Translations under genes and position numbers: made by a program
The notes under the pieces: generated by a model
The model's input: the letters and a program-made list of their open reading frames with translations, nothing else
What the model was told of the DNA's origin: nothing
The model's database searches: none
Origin: Streptomyces sp. NBC_00557
GTDB taxonomy: Bacteria > Actinomycetota > Actinomycetes > Streptomycetales > Streptomycetaceae
Assembly (NCBI RefSeq): GCF_036345995.1
Contig: NZ_CP107796.1
Span: forward strand, 3,658,001-3,722,000
DNA: 64,000 bases
Direction: 5' to 3'
Part shown: positions 29,134-36,950 of the stretch, one piece after another
How positions within the stretch are numbered: position 1 is the stretch's first letter
Layout of the letters: each line of letters begins with the position of its first letter

Positions 29134-29478
29134 CGTGCGTGCCTCCATGGCGTGCTCCACGGCCGCGGCCATCTTCTGGAGCTTCTCGATCCGGGCGGTC
29201 AGCAGTTCGTGCTGGCGGCGCAGGTGCGCGCGCGGGTCCGCGTCCGGGTCGTCGAGCAGGACCGCGACCTCCTCGAGCGGGAAGCCGAGCTCCCGGTAGA
29301 ACAGGATCTGCTGGAGCCGGTCGAGGTCGGCGTCGGTGTAGCGCCGGTGGCCGGCGTACGTGCGCTCGCTGGGCACGAGCAGGCCGATCTCGTCGTAGTG
29401 GTGCAGGGTGCGCACCGTCACTCCGGCGAACCCCGCGACCTCTCCCACGGAGTAGACCCGTCCCTCGGGGTGGCTCAC
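28699..29478 (-). CDS. tipA: TipA-type MerR-family regulator, long form (TipAL-like)
   Basis: MerR-family activator of 259 residues. The N-terminal winged helix (residues 7-75) has YSVGEVAGFAGVTVRTLHHY, then a dimerisation helix to about 112. Residues 116-259 match the TipAS drug-binding domain of Streptomyces lividans: MGINLTPEERFEVFGD, TYTKEDWKRIQ, EMHRCFAEMYVSDERF, AAILANADRH. The cysteine in HRCFAEMY corresponds to the one that binds thiostrepton covalently in TipAS. TipAL activates its own promoter when it binds thiopeptides. The GTG at 29478 has GGAG 7 bases upstream. Its promoter palindrome is intact. Confidence 0.93.
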   Translation of the reverse strand: MSHPEGRVYSVGEVAGFAGVTVRTLHHYDEIGLLVPSERTYAGHRRYTDADLDRLQQILFYRELGFPLEEVAVLLDDPDADPRAHLRRQHELLTARIEKLQKMAAAVEHAMEARTMGINLTPEERFEVFGDKDPEQYREEAEQRWGGTEAYAESQRRAATYTKEDWKRIQAEVDDWGRRYAELVAAGEQPAGEAAMGLAEEHRQHISRYYFEVPYEMHRCFAEMYVSDERFKAFYDSLRPGLAEHLRAAILANADRHAS

Positions 29479-29506
29479 TTTCCGCTCCTTCGGTCGGTGT
29501 GCCTCC

Positions 29507-29537
29507 ACGCTGAGGCCTCACGCCACGTGAGGTGCAA
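29507..29537 (-). promoter_or_regulatory. tipA promoter with MerR-type operator in a 19-base spacer
   Basis: On the minus strand the -35 box TTGCAC (29537-29532) and the -10 box CAGCGT (29512-29507) are separated by 19 bases, the long spacing typical of MerR-activated promoters. Between them lies the palindrome CCTCACG-CCA-CGTGAGG in plus-strand reading (29516-29532), overlapping the last base of the -35. From memory, the S. lividans tipA promoter has the same -35, -10 and palindrome arms. Confidence 0.88.
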
Positions 29538-29598
29538 GCCGGTTCTGGTTCAGCATGTTCGGCACTGTATGGGCTTTTTGTCCGCTTATGGTGAGCCC

Positions 29599-30888
29599 GT
29601 GGCCCAGGAAACCGACGCGCCGCAGGCGCCCCCGACCGCCCCTACGGCGCCGGCTCGGGCCCTGCTGCCGTTCATCCTGCCCGGCGTGGTGGTGGGCGTG
29701 GGCGCGAGCCTGGTGTACGTCGGGGCCAGCGTGGCGGCGGAGCGGCTCCAGCACGTGCTGTGGGGGCCGGTGCCGGACGCGCTGGGGCTGGGCCGCTTCT
29801 CGGCGGTGTGGATGTTCACCGTGCTGGTGGCGACCGGCGTCGCGGTCGGGCTGGTGGTGTGGAAGGCACCCGGCCACGCCGGTCCCGACCCGGCCACCCT
29901 CAGCCTGAACGCCCCGGTGCTGCCGCCGGCCGTGCTGCCGGGCCTGGTGCTGGCCGCCGGGCTGATGCTGGCGGGCGGCCCGAGCCTCGGCCCGGAGAAC
30001 CCGGTCATCGCGGTGAACGTGGGCCTCACGGCCTGGCTCGGCGGGCGCCTGATGCCCCGGGCACCGGGCGAAGTGTGGCCGGTACTGGCCGAGTCGGCGA
30101 CGATCGGCGCGCTGTTCGGGACACCGGTGGCGGCGGCGCTGGTCATCTCCGAGGCGCTCGCCGGCCGCCCGATGCGGGGCCGGCTGTGGGACAACCTGTT
30201 CGCGCCGCTGACCGCCGGGGCCTGCGGGGCCGTGACGACCACCCTGGTGGCCCGGCCGAGCTTCGACCTGGGGCTGCCGCCCCTGGGGCACCCGCGGACG
30301 GGGGACGTGCTGGCGGCCGTGGTGATCGCCCCGGCGGCGGCGCTGCTCGGCATGGCCGCCGTGTACGCCTTCCCGTACGTCCACGCGGTCTTCCGGCGGC
30401 TGCGGCACCCGATGCTGATGCTTCCGGCCGGCGGGGTCGTGCTGGCCGCTCTGGGAGTCCTGGGCGGCCCTCTGACGCTCTTCAAGGGGCTGTCGGAGGT
30501 CGGCGAGCTGGCCCGGCGTCCGGACGGCTGGTCGGCGGGGCAGTTCGCCGCGATGGCGGTGGTGAAGCTGGCGGCGCTGCTCGTCGCCGCGTCCTCGGGC
30601 TTCCGCGGCGGCCGCATCTTCCCGGCGGTCTTCGTCGGCACGGCCCTGGGACTGTGCGCCCACGCGCTCGTGCCGGCCGTGCCTCCGGCGGTGGGCGTGG
30701 CCACGGCCGTCCTGGGCATGCTCCTCGCGGTCACCCGGCAGGGCTGGGTGAGCCTGTTCACCGCCGCCGTGCTCGTGTCCTCGCCCGGCGTGCTCGCCCT
30801 GCTGTGCATCGCTTCCCTGCCCGCCTGGTTGCTGGTGACGGGGCGTCCGCAGATGCAGTTGGGCGGGGACGGGGCACCAGTCCGCTGA
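29599..30888 (+). CDS. YfeO-like ClC-family ion channel/transporter
   Basis: Membrane protein of about 429 residues of the ClC superfamily, YfeO branch, with about ten hydrophobic segments. The ion-path motif in the first half reads GGPSLGPENPVIAVN, like GVSLGPEHP in YfeO. The second-half motif is SSGFRGGRIFPAVFVG. The classical gating-glutamate motif GREGP is replaced by GPENP. Gene gadB follows 32 bases downstream, probably in one operon. Start uncertain: a -10-like TATGGT at 29587-29592 would place transcription start at the GTG of 29599, making it leaderless; the ATG at 29569 is the alternative. Confidence 0.85.
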   Translation: MAQETDAPQAPPTAPTAPARALLPFILPGVVVGVGASLVYVGASVAAERLQHVLWGPVPDALGLGRFSAVWMFTVLVATGVAVGLVVWKAPGHAGPDPATLSLNAPVLPPAVLPGLVLAAGLMLAGGPSLGPENPVIAVNVGLTAWLGGRLMPRAPGEVWPVLAESATIGALFGTPVAAALVISEALAGRPMRGRLWDNLFAPLTAGACGAVTTTLVARPSFDLGLPPLGHPRTGDVLAAVVIAPAAALLGMAAVYAFPYVHAVFRRLRHPMLMLPAGGVVLAALGVLGGPLTLFKGLSEVGELARRPDGWSAGQFAAMAVVKLAALLVAASSGFRGGRIFPAVFVGTALGLCAHALVPAVPPAVGVATAVLGMLLAVTRQGWVSLFTAAVLVSSPGVLALLCIASLPAWLLVTGRPQMQLGGDGAPVR

Positions 30889-30920
30889 CATCCCCTGACC
30901 GGCTCCCCTGGAGGCAGTTG

Positions 30921-32327
30921 ATGGCCCTGCACAAAGGTCCCGAGAAGCACGACGAGCGGACGATGTCCGTCAACCCCTTCTTCGGGGAGGCGGATCCGGT
31001 CGGCGGCATGACCGAGGCCCCGCCCACGCACCGGCTCCCGGACGCGCCGATGCCGCCGTCCACGGCGTACCAGCTCGTCCACGACGAGCTGATGCTGGAC
31101 GGCAACTCCCGGCTGAACCTGGCCACGTTCGTCACCACCTGGATGGAGCCGCAGGCCGGGGTGCTGATGGGAGAGTGCCGGGACAAGAACATGATCGACA
31201 AGGACGAGTACCCGCGCACCGCCGAACTGGAGCGGCGCTGCGTGGCGATGCTCGCCGACCTGTGGAACGCGCCGGACCCGGCGTCCGCGGTGGGCTGTTC
31301 GACCACCGGCTCCAGCGAGGCCTGCATGCTCGCCGGGATGGCGCTCAAGCGGCGCTGGGCCCGGCGTAACGCCGACCGCTACCCGGGCGCCCGGCCCAAC
31401 CTGGTCATGGGCGTCAACGTGCAGGTGTGCTGGGAGAAGTTCTGCAACTTCTGGGAGGTGGAGGCCCGGCAGGTGCCCATGGAGGGCGACCGCTTCCATC
31501 TGGACCCGCAGGCCGCCGTGGAACTGTGCGACGAGAACACCATCGGCGTCGTCGGCATCCTCGGCTCCACCTTCGACGGCTCCTACGAGCCGGTCGCCGA
31601 CCTGTGCGCCGCTCTGGACGCCTTCCAGGAGCGCACCGGGCTCGACATCCCCGTGCACGTGGACGGCGCGTCCGGCGGCATGGTGGCGCCCTTCCTGGAC
31701 CCGGACCTGGTCTGGGACTTCCGGCTGCCGCGGGTGGCCTCGATCAACGCCTCGGGGCACAAGTACGGGCTGGTGTACCCGGGGGTCGGCTGGGCGCTGT
31801 GGCGGGACAAGGAGGCGCTGCCCGAGGAGCTGGTCTTCCGGGTCAACTACCTCGGCGGCGAGATGCCGACCTTCGCCCTCAACTTCTCCCGGCCCGGCGC
31901 CCAGGTGGTCGCGCAGTACTACACCTTCCTGCGCCTGGGCCGCGAGGGATACCGCGCGGTGCAGCGGTCCACGCGGGGCGTGGCGACCTCGCTCGCCGGG
32001 GGGATCGAGGCGCTCGGCGACTTCCGGCTGCTGACCCGGGGCGACCAGCTGCCGGTCTTCGCCTTCACCACCGCCCCGGACGTGACGGCGTACGACGTGT
32101 TCGACGTCTCCCGGCGGCTGCGCGAGCGCGGCTGGCTGGTGCCGGCGTACACCTTCCCGGCGAACCGGGAGGACCTGTCCGTGCTGCGGGTCGTGTGCCG
32201 CAACGGCTTCTCCCACGACCTGGCCGACCTGTTCCTGGACGACCTGACCCGGCTCCTGCCCGAGCTGCGCCGGCAGCCGCACCCCCTGACCCACGACAAG
32301 GCGGCGGCCACCGGCTTCCACCACTGA
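30921..32327 (+). CDS. gadB: Glutamate decarboxylase
   Basis: PLP-dependent group II decarboxylase of 468 residues converting glutamate and a proton to GABA and CO2. It has the Gad hallmarks ARNMIDKDEYP-like (DKNMIDKDEYPRTAELE), GCSTTGSSEACMLAGMALK, HVDGASGGMVAPF and the PLP lysine K281 in INASGHKYGLVYPG. The C-terminal histidine near FHH resembles the pH-gating tail of E. coli GadB. GGAGG lies 8 bases before the ATG at 30921. Coupled with the upstream ClC-type channel, it could contribute to proton consumption or chloride balance. Confidence 0.95.
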   Translation: MALHKGPEKHDERTMSVNPFFGEADPVGGMTEAPPTHRLPDAPMPPSTAYQLVHDELMLDGNSRLNLATFVTTWMEPQAGVLMGECRDKNMIDKDEYPRTAELERRCVAMLADLWNAPDPASAVGCSTTGSSEACMLAGMALKRRWARRNADRYPGARPNLVMGVNVQVCWEKFCNFWEVEARQVPMEGDRFHLDPQAAVELCDENTIGVVGILGSTFDGSYEPVADLCAALDAFQERTGLDIPVHVDGASGGMVAPFLDPDLVWDFRLPRVASINASGHKYGLVYPGVGWALWRDKEALPEELVFRVNYLGGEMPTFALNFSRPGAQVVAQYYTFLRLGREGYRAVQRSTRGVATSLAGGIEALGDFRLLTRGDQLPVFAFTTAPDVTAYDVFDVSRRLRERGWLVPAYTFPANREDLSVLRVVCRNGFSHDLADLFLDDLTRLLPELRRQPHPLTHDKAAATGFHH

Positions 32328-32360
32328 GCCACCGGGGACCCTCCCTGCCGCTCCGGTGGC

Positions 32361-32407
32361 GTGCACGCGCGCGTGGCGGGCGGCTTGCGCACCACGCGCG
32401 CGTGCAC
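32361..32407. terminator. gadB terminator, perfect 16-base stem
   Basis: GTGCACGCGCGCGTGG (32361-32376) and CCACGCGCGCGTGCAC (32392-32407) are exact reverse complements around a 15-base loop, between convergent genes. Confidence 0.85.
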
Positions 32408-32435
32408 GGATGCCGTACGCCCGCCCGCCCGGGGC

Positions 32436-32984
32436 TCACTCCCAGGAGCCGCCCTGTTCCCGGGCGACCAGCTCGAAGGCGGTGCTGCCGTCCAGGGACT
32501 CGCGGATGATGTCGGCGTGGCCGGCGTGCCGGGCCGTCTCGCGGATCAGGTGCAGACACACCCAGCGCAGCGAGACCCGGCCCTCCGGCGGGAACCAGGG
32601 GTCCGGCGGCAGCGGGAAGGTGTCGTCCAGGCTGGGCGCCGAGCGGATGAACTTCTCCGTCTCGGCGGCGACCTGCTCCCAGTACGCCAGCTGCGAGGCG
32701 ACCGTCTCCTCGCCGACCAGCTGGAAGCTCTCGTGCCAGTTCGACGCGTCGCGCCGGACGGCCGGGGGCTCCTGCCGGGCCCGCGCGATCCACATCTGCT
32801 CCACCTCGGCGACATGCTTGAGCAGGCCGCCGAGCGACAGCTCGCTGGCGCTGGGGCGGGAGCGAGCCTGCTCCTCGGTCAGTCCGAGCAGGGCCCGGCG
32901 GATCCCGCCGCGCTGCTCCTCGAGGAACGCGAGCAGCGCCCCGCGCTCGTCGCCCTGCGCCTCCGCCGGTACGTGCTTGACCAT
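32436..32984 (-). CDS. DinB/DUF664 family protein
   Basis: Four-helix-bundle protein of 182 residues of the DinB superfamily (DUF664 type). The metal-binding histidines are expected in the helix with LLKHVAEVEQMW and in the C-terminal LIRETARHAGHADIIRES. Streptomyces has many such proteins; some are mycothiol- or bacillithiol-dependent transferases, but the substrate here is unknown. Monocistronic; ATG at 32984. Confidence 0.88.
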   Translation of the reverse strand: MVKHVPAEAQGDERGALLAFLEEQRGGIRRALLGLTEEQARSRPSASELSLGGLLKHVAEVEQMWIARARQEPPAVRRDASNWHESFQLVGEETVASQLAYWEQVAAETEKFIRSAPSLDDTFPLPPDPWFPPEGRVSLRWVCLHLIRETARHAGHADIIRESLDGSTAFELVAREQGGSWE

Positions 32985-33044
32985 GGCCGGCCGCCTCTCC
33001 TCGCCGTCACCGGGGCCCCCTGCCCCCTGACACCGACGACGCTA

Positions 33045-33081
33045 CGGGCCATTGAGGTCAGCTCGTGTCCTCAATGGCCCG
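33045..33081. terminator. Hairpin after the aldehyde dehydrogenase gene
   Basis: CGGGCCATTGAGG (33045-33057) pairs perfectly with CCTCAATGGCCCG (33069-33081) across an 11-base loop. It lies 49 bases past the dehydrogenase stop. Because it also lies 61 bases upstream of the DinB gene, it could instead be a DinB operator. Confidence 0.6.
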
Positions 33082-33129
33082 GTTTCTCGACGAGAACGCG
33101 GCTGCGGCCGAGAGGTCCGCGATCGGCGG

Positions 33130-34590
33130 CTAGAACGGGAAGCCGCTGCGTCCGTGCTGCACCGAGATCCACTTGACGGTGGTGAAGGCCTCCAGGGTCG
33201 TGTCGCCGTTCAGGCGGCCGACGCCGGAGTGCTTCTCGCCGCCGAACGGCACGATCGGCTCGTCGTGGACCGTGCCGTCGTTCACGTGGAACATGCCGGT
33301 GTCGACCTGCTTGGCGAAGGCGACGCCCCGCTCGACGTCCCCGGTGTGGACGGCGCCGCTGAGGCCGTACGGGGTGTCGTTGACGATGCGCAGCGCCTCC
33401 TCCTCGCCGTCGAACGGGATGAGGAAGACGACCGGCCCGAACACCTCCTGCTGGAGCAGCGCGGAGTCGGCGGGGACGTCGGTGAGGACGCTGGGAGCCA
33501 CCAGGTTGCCCTCCGTGGCCCCCCGCACCAGGGCCGTGGCGCCCTCGGCGAGCGCCTGCTCCACGGCGCCGGACACGGCGTTCGCCTGCTGGCTGTTGAT
33601 CACCGGGCCGATGACGGTCTGCGGGTCGCGCGGGTCGCCGACCTTCAGCGACTTCACCTTGGCGACGAACTTCTCGGTGAACTCCGCCGCGATCGCACGG
33701 TCCACCAGCACCCGGTTGGCGGCCATGCAGACCTGGCCCTGGTGCACGAACCGGCTGAAGACCGCCGCGTCCACCGCGTAGTCGACGTCGGCGTCGTCCA
33801 GGACCACCAGCGCGCTGTTGCCGCCCAGTTCGAGCACCGAGCGCTTGAAGTTCGCGGCGCAGACGGTGGCCACGTGCCGGCCGACCTTGTCGGAACCGGT
33901 GAAGGAGATGACCCGCGGCACCGGGTGCTCGAGGAACGCGTCGCCGATCTCGGCGATGTCGGTGACGACCACGTTGAGCAGGCCGCCGGGCAGCCCGGCG
34001 TCCTCGAAGATCTTCGCGAGCAGGGTGCCGCCGGCGATCGGGGTGTTCTGGTGCGGCTTGAGGACCACGGCGTTGCCGAGCGCGAGCGCCGGCGCCACCG
34101 ACTTGATCGACAGCAGGAACGGGAAGTTGAAGGGGCTGATCACGCCCACGACGCCCACCGGCACCCGGTAGACGCGGTTCTCCTTGCCGTCGGCCGGGGA
34201 GGGCAGGATCCGGCCCTCGGGGCGCAGCGCCAGGTTGATCGACTCGCGCAGGAACTCCTTGGCGAGGTGGAGCTCGAAACCGGCCTTCACGCGCGTGCCG
34301 CCCAGTTCCGCGATGATCAGGTCGGCTATCTCCTGCTCGCGGTCCTCTATGAGCCGCAGGGCCTTCTCGAAGACCGCGCGGCGCGCGTAGGGGTTGGTCC
34401 CGGCCCACTTCTTCTGGGCGCGGGCGGCGGCCCGGTAGGCCTGGTCGACCTCGTCGACCGTGGCCACCGTGATCGAGGCCAGCTTCTCGTCGTCGTAGGG
34501 GTTGAAGTCGATGACGTCCCACGAGCCGGTGCCCGGTCGCCATTCACCGTCGATGTACTGCTGGGCCAGGTCGCTGAAGTAGGACGACAT
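33130..34590 (-). CDS. NAD(P)-dependent aldehyde dehydrogenase
   Basis: Aldehyde dehydrogenase of 486 residues that oxidises an aldehyde to its acid. The catalytic cysteine is C288 in HQGQVCMAANRVLV and the general base E254 in LELGGNSALVVL. NFPFLLSIKSVAPALALGNAVVLKP and ISFTGSDKVGRHV form the cofactor site. The overall sequence resembles benzaldehyde/vanillin dehydrogenases (GGTRVKAGFELHLAKE). The ATG at 34590 is preceded by a GGAG-like site; an in-frame ATG four codons upstream is less likely. The native substrate is not evident from the neighbours. Confidence 0.92.
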   Translation of the reverse strand: MSSYFSDLAQQYIDGEWRPGTGSWDVIDFNPYDDEKLASITVATVDEVDQAYRAAARAQKKWAGTNPYARRAVFEKALRLIEDREQEIADLIIAELGGTRVKAGFELHLAKEFLRESINLALRPEGRILPSPADGKENRVYRVPVGVVGVISPFNFPFLLSIKSVAPALALGNAVVLKPHQNTPIAGGTLLAKIFEDAGLPGGLLNVVVTDIAEIGDAFLEHPVPRVISFTGSDKVGRHVATVCAANFKRSVLELGGNSALVVLDDADVDYAVDAAVFSRFVHQGQVCMAANRVLVDRAIAAEFTEKFVAKVKSLKVGDPRDPQTVIGPVINSQQANAVSGAVEQALAEGATALVRGATEGNLVAPSVLTDVPADSALLQQEVFGPVVFLIPFDGEEEALRIVNDTPYGLSGAVHTGDVERGVAFAKQVDTGMFHVNDGTVHDEPIVPFGGEKHSGVGRLNGDTTLEAFTTVKWISVQHGRSGFPF

Positions 34591-34659
34591 GTGATCCCTC
34601 AATCACTCGCGGAGGCAGAACCCGGTCACGGTCTGATCACACGTCATCGTACTTGTGTT

Positions 34660-35520
34660 TCAAGAGAGTTGAAGGAGACCTCGGAGAAGGTCGCGGCTCT
34701 CGCTGGGGCCGGGGCTGTCCTGCTGGAGCTCCTTCAGCGCCTGCTCGTACTGGGCGACGTCCTCGCGTTTGTCCAGGTACAGGGCGCTGGTCAGCTGCTC
34801 CATGTAGACGACGTCGGACAGATCGGCGTCGGGGAAGCTGAGGATGGTGAAGGCGCCGCTCTCGCCGGAGTGCCCGCCGAAGCTGAACGGCATGATCTGC
34901 AGCCGTACGTTGGGCCGCTCGGAGATGTCGATCAGGTGCTGCAGCTGGCCGCGCATCACGGCGCGGTCGCCGTAGGGGCGGCGCAGGGCGGCCTCGTCGA
35001 GCACGATGTGGAACTCGGGGGCGCTGTTCGCGAACAGGTGCTTCTGCCGCTCCAGGCGCAGGGCGACCCGGCGTTCCACGTCGGCCGGGCTCGCGCCCTT
35101 CATGCCGCGCCGGACCACCGCCCGGGCGTAGTCCTCGGTCTGGAGCAGGCCGTGCACGAACTGCACCTCGTAGACGCGGATGAGGGAGGCGGCGCCCTCC
35201 AGGCCCACATAGGTGGGGAACCAGCTGGGCAGGACGTCGGTGTAACTGTGCCACCAGCCGGCCACGTTGGCCTCCCGGGCGAGGGACAGCAGCGACTCGC
35301 GCTCGGTCTCGTCGGTGATGCCGTACAGCGTCAGCAGGTCCTCGACGTCCCTGGTCTTGAAGCTCACCCGGCCCAGCTCCATCCGGCTGATCTTCGACTC
35401 GGAGGCGCGGATCGAGTAGCCCGCCGCCTCACGCGTGATCCCGCGCGCTTCCCGCAGTCGCCTGAGTTGCGAGCCGAGCAGCATCCGCCGCACCACCGAT
35501 CCGGGCTCTCCCGCGCTCAC
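34660..35520 (-). CDS. XRE-family regulator with DUF5753 domain (WhiJ-like)
   Basis: DNA-binding protein of about 286 residues of the Streptomyces WhiJ/Scr type. The HTH_31 domain is at residues 12-70 (LGSQLRRLREARGITREAAGYSI). The C-terminal DUF5753 domain is marked by ANVAGWWHSYTDVLPSWFPTYVGLE, RVYEVQFVHGLLQTEDYARA and LDEAALRRPYGDRAVMRGQL. Such regulators sit with a small ATPase and a DUF397 protein, as here. The GTG at 35520 has GGGAGG 9 bases upstream; a TTG at 35538 would add six residues. It is divergent from the ATPase gene, whose promoter carries the shared element at 35727-35754. Confidence 0.9.
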   Translation of the reverse strand: MSAGEPGSVVRRMLLGSQLRRLREARGITREAAGYSIRASESKISRMELGRVSFKTRDVEDLLTLYGITDETERESLLSLAREANVAGWWHSYTDVLPSWFPTYVGLEGAASLIRVYEVQFVHGLLQTEDYARAVVRRGMKGASPADVERRVALRLERQKHLFANSAPEFHIVLDEAALRRPYGDRAVMRGQLQHLIDISERPNVRLQIMPFSFGGHSGESGAFTILSFPDADLSDVVYMEQLTSALYLDKREDVAQYEQALKELQQDSPGPSESRDLLRGLLQLS

Positions 35521-35726
35521 CTTCGTCAGCCTCCCCAACCGTCTTCAGGGCCCGCAGTCTGCCACTAAAACACTTCGAGCTGTACTCGTCCGGTTACAGA
35601 AACGGAAAGAGAGGGCCGTTTCCGCGCGGGTGCCGTCGGGAAGAGGTCAGGACCTGTGGCGGCAATCGCCGACAAGATGGCGGAAAAAATGACCAAGAAG
35701 CGGTACGAGCACGGCGATTTCGGTCA

Positions 35727-35754
35727 CGTGCACGTGCATCTGCCCTTGCATCTG
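35727..35754 (+). promoter_or_regulatory. Shared 28-base TGCA-repeat element, copy 1 (ATPase promoter)
   Basis: The plus strand reads CGTGCACGTGCAT-C-TGC-CCT-TGCATCTG, containing three TGCA tetramers. 25 of its 28 positions match the element at 36764-36791 in front of the DUF397 gene. It lies 74 bases upstream of the ATPase ATG and 206 bases upstream of the XRE start, in a 308-base divergent gap. Probably the operator of the WhiJ-like regulator (inference). Confidence 0.65.
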
Positions 35755-35828
35755 GTGTGCGCATCCGAAACCATGGTGCCGCGCCACCGCTGCATCGCAA
35801 CGACCGCGAATTCCCGGGAGTGCCTCGC

Positions 35829-36323
35829 ATGGGGACGAATGGATCGACCATGCTCAAGCCGTTACGGCAGGGCCTTCCGCCGCTGGATCCCGCGGCCGTG
35901 TCCAATGCCGCCTCCTGCGCCCTGCCCGCCCGTTACGAAGCGGTGCGCGAGGCCCGGAGATTCACCCGCTGCACTCTCGACCAGTGGGGTGTGGGCGACC
36001 GCTTCGACGACATATGCCTCGTCGTCTCGGAACTCGTCACCAACGCCCTGCGCCACGGCCTCACCGCCGACGCGGCACGCCCCGAACACGCCTCGTCCGT
36101 ACGGCTGCACCTGATGCGCTGGACCGAGCGGCTGGTGTGCGCGGTGCGCGACCCGAGCCACGAGACGCCGGTGCCGCGCGACTCGGACGACTTCTCCGCC
36201 GAGTCCGGGCGCGGCCTCTTTCTGGTCGACTCCTTCGCCGACAGCTGGGGCTGGCACCCCATCGCGGGCACTCTGCACGGCAAGGTCGTCTGGGCGCTGT
36301 TCCGGCTCCAGCAGAGCGGCTGA
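35829..36323 (+). CDS. RsbW-like small ATP-binding (HATPase_c) protein
   Basis: Protein of about 164 residues containing only a GHKL/HATPase_c fold, as in anti-sigma factors and in the ATPase members of the whiJ/abaA-type clusters. The N box is VVSELVTNALRHG, and the G1-like region reads ESGRGLFLVDSFADSWGW. There is no histidine phosphoacceptor domain. The ATG at 35829 has GGGAG 8 bases upstream; the earlier GTG at 35757 would place the start at the end of the operator. Its partner might be a sigma factor or the neighbouring XRE/DUF397 proteins. Confidence 0.87.
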   Translation: MGTNGSTMLKPLRQGLPPLDPAAVSNAASCALPARYEAVREARRFTRCTLDQWGVGDRFDDICLVVSELVTNALRHGLTADAARPEHASSVRLHLMRWTERLVCAVRDPSHETPVPRDSDDFSAESGRGLFLVDSFADSWGWHPIAGTLHGKVVWALFRLQQSG

Positions 36324-36411
36324 CGCGCTACGGCACCGACGCACGCGCGGTGTCTACGCGCGTACACCCCGACATCGTTGCCAACGCCCCGAGCAGGGGT
36401 GCCGTAGGGCG

Positions 36412-36681
36412 TCAGCCCGCTATCAGGTGGTCGAACTCGCCGTCCTTGACGCCGAGGAGCATGGCCTCGATCTCCGCGCGCGTATAGACGAGCGCCGGGC
36501 CGTCGGGGAAACGCGAGTTGCGCACGGCGACGTCGCCGCCCGGAAGTCTCGCGAACTCCACACAGGATCCCTGTGAGTTGCTGTGCCGGCTCTTCTGCCA
36601 GGCCACTCCGACCAGCTGCTCGGCAGCCATGCCGTTGTACACGTCGTACCCCCCGTACACGCCGTCAACGTCGCGGTCCAC
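36412..36681 (-). CDS. DUF397 protein
   Basis: Small protein of 89 residues with a complete DUF397 domain: VAWQKSRHSNSQGSCVEFAR, then GDVAVRNSRFPDGPALVYT and FDHLIAG. DUF397 proteins pair with XRE-DUF5753 regulators in Streptomyces and modulate or antagonise them. The GTG at 36681 has GGGAG 6 bases upstream; an internal ATG at 36630 gives a 72-residue form that also covers the domain. It converges with the ATPase gene. Its promoter holds copy 2 of the shared element. Confidence 0.9.
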   Translation of the reverse strand: MDRDVDGVYGGYDVYNGMAAEQLVGVAWQKSRHSNSQGSCVEFARLPGGDVAVRNSRFPDGPALVYTRAEIEAMLLGVKDGEFDHLIAG

Positions 36682-36763
36682 AGGTCGCTCCCCGGTGGTG
36701 CACTGGCTGGTGTGGCCATAGATGCTGTGGTCAACTGACCCGGATCATAACCTTGTTCACGTG

Positions 36764-36791
36764 CAGATGCATGAGCAAATGCACGTGCACG
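36764..36791 (-). promoter_or_regulatory. Shared 28-base TGCA-repeat element, copy 2 (DUF397 promoter)
   Basis: On the minus strand it reads CGTGCACGTGCAT-T-TGC-TCA-TGCATCTG, differing from copy 1 at three positions. It lies 82 bases upstream of the DUF397 start, almost the same distance and in the same orientation toward the gene as copy 1. The rest of the 269-base gap holds only the hairpin at 36902-36918. Confidence 0.65.
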
Positions 36792-36901
36792 GCGGGTGTT
36801 CCCACGGTTACAGGTTTGACGTCCGCTTTACCGAAGCCGCCCTGTGACCTGTGCCGTCCGATCGCTCGTCGCAGCCGGGGCGCACGGTCCTGTCGTCGCG
36901 G

Positions 36902-36918
36902 GGCCGGGACCCCCGGCC
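36902..36918. terminator. Hairpin after the VOC-ArsR-SRPBCC operon
   Basis: GGCCGGG (36902-36908) pairs with CCCGGCC (36912-36918) around a 3-base loop, 32 bases past the SRPBCC stop. Short but perfect. Confidence 0.5.
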
Positions 36919-36950
36919 GAAGGCTGTGGGAGCGACTGTGAGGACAGGAC

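Noticed and set aside
35656..35828. Possible small plus-strand gene beginning MAAIADKMAEKM upstream of the ATPase
   Set aside because: It has no ribosome site at good spacing, overlaps the ATPase in another frame, and contains the regulatory element; better explained as promoter DNA.
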